From Bacteroidota bacterium (GTDB lineage: Bacteria > Bacteroidota > Bacteroidia > Bacteroidales > VadinHA17): a DNA stretch of 8,322 bases. This document shows, in pieces, positions 1 through 6,343 of this stretch. Numbering within the stretch: the first letter of the stretch is position 1; each line of letters starts with the position of its first letter. Where the stretch lies: positions 1 through 8,322 of the forward strand of contig JADFUQ010000345.1 of assembly GCA_015222065.1 (NCBI GenBank). Reading direction: 5' to 3'. The notes under the pieces were generated by a model that was not told the origin of the DNA, ran no database searches, and worked only from the letters and a program-made list of their open reading frames with translations. The translations under genes were made by a program, and so were the position numbers.

Positions 1-39
1 AAATGATAAATAATAAAGTTAAGTATGATTTACAGGAAC

Positions 40-80
40 TTTAACATTTTTTATTTAACATTCGACATTTATTATTTAAA
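40..80. repeat. Degenerate AT-rich direct repeats (TTTAACATT type)
   Basis: TTTAACATT occurs at 40-48 and again at 54-62, a spacing of 14, followed by the related CGACATTTA and ATTATTTAAA. This looks like a decayed short tandem repeat of the kind that fills spacers in this window. The rest of 1-178 shows no supported gene, RNA or terminator. The only short open frame, from the ATG at 162, runs through the next repeat array and looks spurious. Confidence 0.35.
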
Positions 81-178
81 ATACAGGGACAATATTTAAT
101 ACGCTACTAAGGAATATGGTAATTGGGATGATACATTCTAATAAATTAGAAAGGACTAATAATGAATTTTTCAATCTT

Positions 179-226
179 ATTCCAACATTCCAATATTCCA
201 ATATTCCAGTATTCCAGTATTCCAGT
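179..226. repeat. 8-bp tandem array, six ATTCCANN units
   Basis: Six exact-length 8-bp units lie head to tail: ATTCCAAC, ATTCCAAT twice, then ATTCCAGT three times. There are no spacers and no length variation, and only the last two bases of the unit vary. The array ends 38 bases before the start codon of the membrane-protein gene, so it would lie in that gene's promoter or leader region. The same unit family recurs at 1084-1147 and, inverted, at 6312-6343. Confidence 0.9.
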
Positions 227-264
227 ATCTTGTATTATCCTGAAGAACCAAAAATAAATATCCT

Positions 265-1008
265 ATGATCAACCCCTGGATTTCCCGTGATATTACAATT
301 AAAATCTGGAAAACAGGTATTTTTGCACTTGCAATGGGCTTTTTCGAAGCCATTCTTGTAATTTATTTTCGTGAGCTGTATTACCCGGAAGGATTTGAAT
401 TCCCATTAAAACTGATTGATCCTGATATTTTATCTTTTGAACTTGTAAGGGAATTGGCTACTATAATAATGCTCGTTTGTATCGGACTTCTTGCCGGAAA
501 AACAGGTCTCCAACAATTTGGCTTTTTTCTTTTCGCTTTTGCTGTTTGGGATCTTTTTTATTATTGTGGGTTGAAGCTCCTTGTTGGCTGGCCTGATTCA
601 CTCCTCACCTGGGATATACTTTTTCTAATTCCAATTATATGGTTTGGTCCGGTTTTAGCACCAGTTATCTACTCTTTTTCAATGATTTATATGGCTACTT
701 TAATATTTGCCGGCGAAACTGCAAAAAAACATTTCAGACTGATTTCCCATGAATGGGTCTTGATTATCTCAGGTGCCATTATCATATTCATCAGTTTCAT
801 CCTGGATTATACTCATTTGCTTGTCAGAGGCGGTTACCTGAATGAACTTTCATCACTTATAACCAATGAAGATTACATTAATGACCTGACAAGCTATATG
901 CCAGTGAATTTTAAGTGGGGCATCTTCCTTTTAGGAGAAGCATTAATTATTTCTGCCCTATTAATAATTCACCAACGAATAGCAATTATCAGGAAAAAGA
1001 CCAGTTAA
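265..1008 (+). CDS. Uncharacterised multi-pass inner-membrane protein
   Basis: This 247-residue protein is strongly hydrophobic, with about six likely membrane segments near residues 16-35, 63-78, 83-104, 117-148 (long, perhaps two), 163-181 and 217-235. It has no signal peptide and no soluble domain. Striking residues in or beside the membrane are Glu28, the Arg36-Glu37 pair, Trp95-Asp96, Gly108-Trp109-Pro110, Trp116-Asp117, and Trp126 with Gly128-Pro129 and Pro133. The run from W95-D96 to P133 resembles, from memory, a family of unnamed membrane proteins in Bacteroidota and related phyla, but I know no function for it. The ATG at 265 is the first possible start: an in-frame TGA lies at 241-243 with no ATG between. 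The leader is A-rich with no Shine-Dalgarno match. The gene stands alone, convergent with the efflux operon. I am sure it is coding and cannot assign a role. Confidence 0.85.
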   Translation: MINPWISRDITIKIWKTGIFALAMGFFEAILVIYFRELYYPEGFEFPLKLIDPDILSFELVRELATIIMLVCIGLLAGKTGLQQFGFFLFAFAVWDLFYYCGLKLLVGWPDSLLTWDILFLIPIIWFGPVLAPVIYSFSMIYMATLIFAGETAKKHFRLISHEWVLIISGAIIIFISFILDYTHLLVRGGYLNELSSLITNEDYINDLTSYMPVNFKWGIFLLGEALIISALLIIHQRIAIIRKKTS

Positions 1009-1029
1009 ACTTCACCTCTTCGCACATTT

Positions 1030-1073
1030 CATCTCTTCCTCCTTACTCACCTTACTCACCCTCTCACCTCTCT
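1030..1073. repeat. CT-rich degenerate tract with TTACTCACC duplication
   Basis: The plus strand is almost pure pyrimidine with occasional A. It contains TTACTCACC twice in tandem (1043-1051 and 1052-1060), followed by the similar CTCTCACCTC. It lies between two convergent genes. I see no GC-rich hairpin followed by a T-run here, so no intrinsic terminator can be called for either gene. Confidence 0.6.
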
Positions 1074-1083
1074 TATATATTCA

Positions 1084-1147
1084 TTCCATCTTTCCATCTT
1101 TCCACTCTTCCATTATTCCATTATTCCATTATTCCCTTCTTCCCTAC
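1084..1147. repeat. 8-bp tandem array, eight TTCCANNN units
   Basis: Eight consecutive 8-bp units run without spacers: TTCCATCT twice, TTCCACTC, TTCCATTA three times, TTCCCTTC and TTCCCTAC. The last unit covers 1140-1147 and so contains the complement of the permease stop codon (1144-1146) and one base of its final Glu codon. The array therefore reaches into the 3' end of the gene. Read as protein it encodes FHYSIIP, the same chance peptide as the inverted array at 6312-6343. Confidence 0.9.
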
Positions 1148-2367
1148 TCATATCTTAATGCATCCATTGGTATTAACATTGCAGCTTTCCTGGCAGGATA
1201 CCAGCCAAAAAAGACCCCAACGATAAAGGCAAAAGAAAATGCCAGAACAACAGAATAGCTTGAGACAGTTATCGGCCAACCCATTATTGCAACAAACAGT
1301 TTTGATGATAATATTCCGAAAGCAGCACCAATTAATCCGCCAAGCAGGCTCAATAATAATGCTTCAAGCAGGAACTGGCGAAGAATATCCTTACTCCTTG
1401 CTCCTACTGCCATCCTGAGCCCAATTTCCCTTGTCCTTTCTGTTACAGATACAAGCATAATATTCATAATACCAATGCCGCCAACTATCAGTGAGATGCT
1501 GGCTATACCCGCCAGTAGTACGATCATAGTATTTGATGTAGATGTGAACATCTCAACTATCTCGGTTTGTGTGCGAATATGAAACGGAGGATCTTCATAC
1601 ATACTGATATTTTTTCTCGTTCTCAGTAATTCATCAATCTCTTCAGATGCCAGTTCAATTTTTTCTTCAGACACTGCCGAAATAAATATCTGCTGGATAT
1701 TCTGCCTGGCACCTCTCATCCTGCGCTGGACAGTTGAAAACGGGGCATAAATAATATCATCCTGATCCTCTCCCATTGCACCCTGGCCTTTTTCTTTTAA
1801 CAAACCAATAACAGTAAAAGGTATTTTGTTTATCCTTATTCTTTGACCAACAGGGTCGGTATATTCATCAAACAGGTTTTCTGCTACAGTCTGTCCGATT
1901 ATACACACTTTTGAAGCCCTTTTCTCATCCATTTCCGAAAAGCGTGATCCGCTTTCCACCTCAATATTTCTTATATCAAGATATTCATTATACACACCAC
2001 GAATGGAACTATTCCAGTTATTTGATCCTGCAATGATCTGGCCTCCGGACCGTGCAACCGGACTTAGATATTTTACCGACGGACAATTAGCCCGAATAGC
2101 CTCCAGATCATCCATTTCAAGACTCTGGGCAGACCCTGCCGCTGTAGCAACCCCTCCCCTGAAAGTTGCACCCGGAAACACCATAATAACATTTGAGCCT
2201 AGTCCGGATATCTGGTTTTCAATACTATCTCTCGAGCCCTGACCAATAGCCAGCATAGCAATTACCGAAGCCACACCAATAATGATCCCAAGCATGGTTA
2301 GTAACGATCTGATCTTGTTTTTATTCAACGATCGTAATGCAATTATAAATAAATTTAGCAGATTCAT
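1144..2367 (-). CDS. macB: MacB-type ABC transporter permease (MacB_PCD/FtsX)
   Basis: This 407-residue protein is the inner-membrane permease half of a MacB-like exporter, which couples ATP binding to movement in its periplasmic domain. The family's architecture is complete. A short cytoplasmic start (ALRSLNKNKIRS) leads into the first membrane segment at about 21-43. A periplasmic MacB core domain follows at about 50-275, beginning with LGSN..MVFPG. The FtsX unit has three membrane segments near 280-306, 332-360 and 370-392. The cytoplasmic loop VTERTREIGLRMAVGAR (308-324) and the end motif GWYPARKAA..IP.DALRYE are classic. Unlike E. coli MacB there is no fused ATPase; the ATPase is the gene just upstream in the operon, 73 bases away across a repeat array. 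The ATG follows an A-rich leader with no Shine-Dalgarno. The TAG stop lies inside an 8-bp repeat unit. The substrate is unknown: macrolide, peptide and lipid exporters all share this fold. Confidence 0.93.
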   Translation of the reverse strand: MNLLNLFIIALRSLNKNKIRSLLTMLGIIIGVASVIAMLAIGQGSRDSIENQISGLGSNVIMVFPGATFRGGVATAAGSAQSLEMDDLEAIRANCPSVKYLSPVARSGGQIIAGSNNWNSSIRGVYNEYLDIRNIEVESGSRFSEMDEKRASKVCIIGQTVAENLFDEYTDPVGQRIRINKIPFTVIGLLKEKGQGAMGEDQDDIIYAPFSTVQRRMRGARQNIQQIFISAVSEEKIELASEEIDELLRTRKNISMYEDPPFHIRTQTEIVEMFTSTSNTMIVLLAGIASISLIVGGIGIMNIMLVSVTERTREIGLRMAVGARSKDILRQFLLEALLLSLLGGLIGAAFGILSSKLFVAIMGWPITVSSYSVVLAFSFAFIVGVFFGWYPARKAAMLIPMDALRYE

Positions 2368-2404
2368 TTTCTTATATAATGATTTAATTAATTCATTTAT
2401 TTCC

Positions 2405-2440
2405 TCATCTTCTCATCTTCTCATCTTCTCATCTTCTCAT
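2405..2440. repeat. 8-bp tandem array, TCATCTTC x4.5, inside the operon
   Basis: Four perfect TCATCTTC units (2405-2436) are followed by TCAT (2437-2440). The array ends exactly where the ATPase stop codon begins (2441-2443). In mRNA sense it reads GAAGATGA repeats, so the message between ATPase and permease is purine-rich with closely spaced ATG and TGA triplets. Rotated to TTCTCATC, the unit matches TTTCCATC, a rotation of the first units of the 1084 array, at 6 of 8 positions. The remaining spacer to 2367 is AT-rich and carries no hairpin I can support. Confidence 0.92.
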
Positions 2441-3211
2441 TTACTCCATCTCTTCATCTTCCGGAGGTAGTTTTTTAAGCTCTTCTCCGGCATTTTTTAT
2501 ATTCTTAATAATAATTTCCTTACTGATCCTTCCATCACGGAAAAGGATATTTCGTGTAGCAAATTTTGAAATATCCATCTCATGAGTAACTAACGCGATG
2601 GTTATTCCTTTCCGGTTAAGCTCCTGGAAAATTTCCATCACCCCAAAACTTGTCCGTGTATCGAGGTTACCGGTCGGTTCATCGGCAAGCATTATCACCG
2701 GATCATTTACCAGTGCCCTGGCAATGGCAACTCTTTGTTGCTGTCCTCCGGAAAGCTGGTTTGGAAAATGCTCCGACCAATCGGTAAGCCCTACCAATTC
2801 CAAAGTATTCATAGCCCTTTCCTTCCTTTCTTTTCTTCTTATCTCCGGATTATAAAGCAAGGGCAGTTCAACATTTTCAAGCGCTGAGGTTCTTGGTAAA
2901 AGATTATAAGTTTGAAAAACAAAACCTATTTTCCTGTTCCTCATCCTGGCTAACTGGTTTTTGTCCAGATGACTAACATCGGCATCATCGAGGTAATACT
3001 TTCCTTCAGTTGGCACATCCAGGCATCCCAATATGTTAAGAAGTGTTGATTTGCCACTACCACTATGCCCCATTATTGCAGTAAATTCACCCTCATGAAT
3101 ATCCATTTCAATACCGCGCAATGCATGTACCTTTACGGCACCCATATCGTATATCTTTGACAGGTTTTTAACCGAAATGATCTTTTTTCTTTCCTGATCC
3201 TGTTCCTTCAT
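2441..3211 (-). CDS. macB: MacB-type ABC transporter ATP-binding protein
   Basis: This 256-residue cytoplasmic ATPase powers the exporter. All nucleotide-binding motifs are intact: Walker A GHSGSGKST at 48-56, Q-loop Gln100 in FVFQTYNLLP, signature LSGGQQQR at 153-160, Walker B IMLADEPT at 173-180 with catalytic Glu178, D-loop GNLD at 181-184 and switch His210. Length and motifs fit the MacB/LolD/YknY (MJ0796-like) group. LolD-type lipoprotein release is less likely because adaptor and outer-membrane channel genes are adjacent. The ATG at 3209-3211 is the first in the open frame and lies 49 bases after the adaptor stop; a weak AGGAT precedes it. The C-terminus EELKKLPPEDEEME is acidic, and its last codons look like the neighbouring GAAGATGA array, so the end of the reading frame may have been recruited from repeat DNA. 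The two-gene MacB layout is common in Bacteroidota and Firmicutes. Confidence 0.94.
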   Translation of the reverse strand: MKEQDQERKKIISVKNLSKIYDMGAVKVHALRGIEMDIHEGEFTAIMGHSGSGKSTLLNILGCLDVPTEGKYYLDDADVSHLDKNQLARMRNRKIGFVFQTYNLLPRTSALENVELPLLYNPEIRRKERKERAMNTLELVGLTDWSEHFPNQLSGGQQQRVAIARALVNDPVIMLADEPTGNLDTRTSFGVMEIFQELNRKGITIALVTHEMDISKFATRNILFRDGRISKEIIIKNIKNAGEELKKLPPEDEEME

Positions 3212-3260
3212 TATCCTAAATAATTGAATATTGTAATATCATAATTAACCACTGGATGTG

Positions 3261-4667
3261 TTATCGAAGACCACGTCTCATTCCACCTCCACCCGTTGGC
3301 ATAAATGGACTTCTTTGATTCTGATTCTTAACCTTTTCTTCATCGTACTCAACCCCTATTATTACTTCCATGCCTTCCTGAAGGCGGGGAGAGCGTATCT
3401 CAACAAACCCTCCTTCACTTAACCCTGTAGATACCATAAGCGGACGAATAACTTCATTTTCCCTTATCCATATCCTACCGAAATTTCCTCTGTTGGTACT
3501 TCCTTGCTGCCGGCTCATATTCTGCATACCCATCCCGGATCCACCGCCCATTCCGGCTCCCATATTTGAGCCCCCGGCCGGTCTGCCTCCACTTCCCTGC
3601 CTGAACATCGCAGTCTGGCTGAACCTTTCCAGCCTGTTTTCAATTTCTTTGTCAGAAAGTCCCATCGATTTCATTCGTTCAACTACCCTTTCTCTCATCT
3701 CGATAATACCCTGTTTCATAGAATCGGGCAAGCTTTCATAATAATAAGTTAAATAATCTGAAGGCGGAGTAAAGCTGAGAACCCTTGACGGAACTTTCAA
3801 AATATCGTTCCTGCTGTCAATCATTACTGTGATTGTTGCTGTCATACCCGGCATAAGTTTCATATCAGGGTTGGGCACATCAATTATCACAGTGTATGTT
3901 ACAACGTTTGATACAATAACGGGTTTAAGCCTGACCTGTCTGACAACACCATTAAAAGTCTCATCAGAATAGGCATCAACAGAAAAATCCACCTTCTGAT
4001 CAACCTCTATCTGGCCTATATCTGCTTCATCAATACTTGCTTCCACCTGCATTTTTGTAAGGTCATTCACCAGGTTAAACAGTGTTGGTGAATTAAAGCT
4101 GGCTGCAACGGTCTGCCCCTGCTCCACATTTTTTGAGATCACTATTCCATCTATGGGTGACCTGATAGTTGCATAATCCAGATTAATTTTTGCCCTGTTT
4201 AATTGTGTTTCTGCCGAAAGCAAATTTGATTCTGCTGTCTGAAAATCGTCCAATGCTTTGTCCATCTCAACCTGGGCAACAACTTTCGCCTTAAACAACT
4301 TCGTTATACGATTGTATTCCCTCTCAGCCTGGTCAAGTAAGATATTCTTCCTGTGGTAATTTGCTTTTGTATCAAACACCTGGGCTGCCAGATTAGTAGT
4401 ATCAATCATGGCAATTATCTGACCTTTTTTTACCTGCGAATTAAAATCCACGTAAAGATCCGATATCTCACCCGATACCTGTGTGCCAACCTGTACTTCT
4501 GTGACAGGTTCAAGTGTACCGGTAGCTGTAACCACTTTGTTCATATCACCTTTCTCAACCGGTATGGTTTCCCACTTAAATGTTAACGGCTTTTCCTTTT
4601 TAAGCAGAATAAAACCTGCTACAACAACCGGAATTACAATCGATAGTATTATTATGATCTTTTTCAT
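3261..4667 (-). CDS. macA: MacA-type periplasmic adaptor (RND/HlyD family)
   Basis: This 468-residue adaptor is anchored by one N-terminal membrane segment (about 4-22) and extends through the periplasm to link permease and outer-membrane channel. In order it shows a first lipoyl half (about 55-90, V.VGTQVSGEI), a long alpha-helical hairpin (about 91-164), a second lipoyl half (ATIRSPIDGIVISKNVEQGQTV, 166-187), a beta-barrel (about 205-290, ending PGMTATITVMID) and a membrane-proximal domain. Between VPSRVLSFTP (292-301) and the final strand block (IWIRENEVIRPLMVSTGLSEGG) lies an insert of about 95 residues, with a charged helix (320-350) and a Gly/Met-rich stretch (359-384). The C-terminus is GGGGMRRGLR. 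At the hairpin tip the channel-docking RxxxLxxxxxxS pattern reads R120, L124, A131. The start is fixed by an upstream in-frame stop with no other ATG. The gene follows the channel gene after a 100-base spacer. Confidence 0.93.
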   Translation of the reverse strand: MKKIIIILSIVIPVVVAGFILLKKEKPLTFKWETIPVEKGDMNKVVTATGTLEPVTEVQVGTQVSGEISDLYVDFNSQVKKGQIIAMIDTTNLAAQVFDTKANYHRKNILLDQAEREYNRITKLFKAKVVAQVEMDKALDDFQTAESNLLSAETQLNRAKINLDYATIRSPIDGIVISKNVEQGQTVAASFNSPTLFNLVNDLTKMQVEASIDEADIGQIEVDQKVDFSVDAYSDETFNGVVRQVRLKPVIVSNVVTYTVIIDVPNPDMKLMPGMTATITVMIDSRNDILKVPSRVLSFTPPSDYLTYYYESLPDSMKQGIIEMRERVVERMKSMGLSDKEIENRLERFSQTAMFRQGSGGRPAGGSNMGAGMGGGSGMGMQNMSRQQGSTNRGNFGRIWIRENEVIRPLMVSTGLSEGGFVEIRSPRLQEGMEVIIGVEYDEEKVKNQNQRSPFMPTGGGGMRRGLR

Positions 4668-4730
4668 TTTATTCTTTTATGTGTTATATGTTAAATGTTT
4701 GCATTCTTCTACATTCTAAATTCTTCCAGA

Positions 4731-4764
4731 GTGTTACGAGTTACGGGTTTCGTGTTACGAGTTA
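4731..4764. repeat. GTGTTACGAGTTA direct repeat (21-bp period)
   Basis: GTGTTACGAGTTA occurs at 4731-4743 and again at 4752-4764, separated by CGGGTTTC, with a GTTACG core repeated inside. The second copy ends 3 bases before the complement of the channel gene's stop codon (4768-4770). The rest of the spacer (4668-4730) contains looser echoes such as GTGTTATATGTTA and CATTCTTCTACATTCTA. I see no terminator hairpin, so read-through from channel to adaptor gene is plausible. Confidence 0.85.
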
Positions 4765-4767
4765 AGT

Positions 4768-6213
4768 TCACAAAACAATCGGTTTATCCTGATAAAATTC
4801 AAGAATTTTTTGTTTAAATATTAATTCATACTTAGCACGTGTAAGGTTTGATTTTGCCTGTTCGAAGTTATTCTTTTCAATCAGGTAATCTGTTGCATTC
4901 ACCATTCCCAGTTTAAATTTCCTTTCAGTATCCCCGAATGATTTCTCAATTGATTTTAATTGTTCCCTTGATGCCTGAAGATTATTTCTGGCAGCAATCA
5001 TATCATTATAAGCCTGCTCAATAGTTTTCCGTAACTGGTTTCTTGTATTCTGTGCACTTAATTTTGCGGTGTTAATATTTATTTCAGAGCGCTTTATGTT
5101 ACTTTGAACCTGCTTTCTGTCAAATATTGGAATACTCAGACTAAGTCTGACTGATTCACTAAGATTATCCTGCAACTGATCGAAATAGGGATAACCAATT
5201 GGTGTAGTTGTAAACATCTGAGCCTGTGTCACAACAATTTCTGATGGGTCACTTTGTAAATATCCTATCTCCTTTGTTGCCAAAGTTGATTCCCTTGAAT
5301 ATAAATTTCTGGTATTAGAATACCCGGTTGTTATACCTGCCGAAAGTGTCAGCCTTGGAAGTCGTGCACCTTTAGCAATATCAAGACTTGTTTTAGCGCT
5401 TTGTACCATCAGATCTGCCTCCTGTATCTCCGGCCTTTGTCTAAGAGCATCCTGAAAAACCTGTTCTGATTCCGGAACAGTCAGTGTTCCCAGATCAGGT
5501 TCAATAAAATCCGGTCTTTCAATATCGAAACTATCTGTCACCGGCATTTCCATTATTTGCATCAGGTTTACTTTCAAAATTGAAAGCTGGTTTTCATTAT
5601 TTACCAGACTATAGTTATCCGTAGCAAGTTGAGATTTTATCTTCAGCAAATCCCCCTCAGGTACACTTCCCGTACTTACAAGTATTTCTGTTCTTTTAAC
5701 CTGTGCTTCAGTTGACTTTACTTTTGTTTCAGCATTTTCAACCTGCTCGTATGCATAAAGTACCTGGAGATATGCCTGGGTAACATCAAGTATTACCTGG
5801 TCTTCAGTTTTTTCCAGGTCATAATTGCCTGCCTTCAGGTCAATCTCATCTTTTTTGATGTTGTTTTTTGTCTGAAATCCATTGAACAGGGTAAAGTTCG
5901 AGTTCAGCGATAAATTACTACTTGAAATATTTTGTTCAATATAATCGTATGAATACGGATCAACCGACCTTCCGAAATTGAGACTCTGACTGCCCGAAGC
6001 TGTTAATGATGGCAGAACTCCTGCTTTCGACTGCTCCAGATTAACCTCATCCAGTTTGCCGGAGAGTTTCTTCTGGTTAAGCGAAATGTTATTCTGTAAA
6101 GAAAGGTCAATGCATTCATCTAGCGACCATACTTTTTGCTGTGCATTTAGTCCGGTGAAAAAAAACACTAATAAAAAACACAGTATAACAATTTTTCTAA
6201 TTATTCTATTCAT
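4768..6213 (-). CDS. tolC: TolC-family outer-membrane efflux channel
   Basis: This 481-residue outer-membrane channel forms the exit duct of the exporter. A signal peptide is clear: basic MNRIIRKIVI, hydrophobic LCFLLVFFFTG, likely cleavage after LNA at residue 24. The mature protein begins QQKVWSLDECIDLSLQNN, the usual opening of Bacteroidota TolC homologues. Two internally similar halves are visible. The first has N-terminal helix 30-65, VLPSLTASGS at 66-74, SVDPYSYDY and strand FTLFNGF at 107-113. The second starts near ALRQRPEIQEADLMVQ at 256-271, with ARLPRLTLSAG at 283-293 and strand RLSLSIPIFDRKQ at 356-368. Long coiled-coil helices follow in each half; the second includes FKLGMVNATDYLIEKNNF at 433-450. 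Length is typical. It is the first gene of the operon; its ATG is the only start after an in-frame stop at 6226-6228. I find no convincing Bacteroidota promoter match upstream. Confidence 0.94.
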   Translation of the reverse strand: MNRIIRKIVILCFLLVFFFTGLNAQQKVWSLDECIDLSLQNNISLNQKKLSGKLDEVNLEQSKAGVLPSLTASGSQSLNFGRSVDPYSYDYIEQNISSSNLSLNSNFTLFNGFQTKNNIKKDEIDLKAGNYDLEKTEDQVILDVTQAYLQVLYAYEQVENAETKVKSTEAQVKRTEILVSTGSVPEGDLLKIKSQLATDNYSLVNNENQLSILKVNLMQIMEMPVTDSFDIERPDFIEPDLGTLTVPESEQVFQDALRQRPEIQEADLMVQSAKTSLDIAKGARLPRLTLSAGITTGYSNTRNLYSRESTLATKEIGYLQSDPSEIVVTQAQMFTTTPIGYPYFDQLQDNLSESVRLSLSIPIFDRKQVQSNIKRSEININTAKLSAQNTRNQLRKTIEQAYNDMIAARNNLQASREQLKSIEKSFGDTERKFKLGMVNATDYLIEKNNFEQAKSNLTRAKYELIFKQKILEFYQDKPIVL

Positions 6214-6241
6214 CTCTGTTTGTTTTTACTAATCGTTAGAC

Positions 6242-6258
6242 AACCCAACAAGTGGGTT
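6242..6258 (-). promoter_or_regulatory. Small hairpin in the tolC-like leader
   Basis: AACCCA (6242-6247) and TGGGTT (6253-6258) form a perfect 6-bp stem with a 5-base loop, about 28 bases before the channel gene's start codon. It is not followed by a T-run in the operon direction, so it is not a standard terminator. It could be a leader hairpin or an operator half-site pair. No sequence match to a known regulator is recognised, and chance is possible at this length. Confidence 0.3.
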
Positions 6259-6311
6259 TATTCCCTTTAAATAAAATTTTTACGCTTTCGATACATTTTT
6301 TTTAATAAACA

Positions 6312-6343
6312 GGAATAATGGAATGATGGAATAGTGGAATGAT
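6312..6343. repeat. 8-bp tandem array, four GGAATNNT units (inverted ATTCC family)
   Basis: Four 8-bp units follow one another: GGAATAAT, GGAATGAT, GGAATAGT, GGAATGAT. On the minus strand they read ATCATTCC, ACTATTCC, ATCATTCC and ATTATTCC, the same unit family as the arrays at 179-226 and 1084-1147 but in the opposite orientation. The array lies in the divergent region about 100 bases upstream of the channel gene. Confidence 0.88.

Noticed and set aside
179..226. CRISPR array
   Set aside because: Units are 8 bp with no spacers between them, far shorter than CRISPR repeats, and no cas gene is present.
1009..1143. Bidirectional intrinsic terminator between convergent genes
   Set aside because: No GC-rich stem followed by a T-run was found on either strand; the space is pyrimidine-rich repeat.
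915..1226. Plus-strand frame of 103 codons overlapping the membrane-protein gene end and the convergent array
   Set aside because: It is a frame-shifted overlap of a clear gene plus repeat DNA. Its FHYSIIP peptide is identical to that of the inverted array elsewhere, as expected from translating the same 8-bp unit.
2441..3211. LolD lipoprotein-release ATPase
   Set aside because: The motifs cannot separate the two, but the adjacent adaptor and outer-membrane channel genes and a single permease fit a MacAB-TolC exporter better.
2003..4719. Several plus-strand frames of 62-85 codons opposite the efflux operon
   Set aside because: They lie antisense to genes with complete, well-recognised domains and show no independent protein features.
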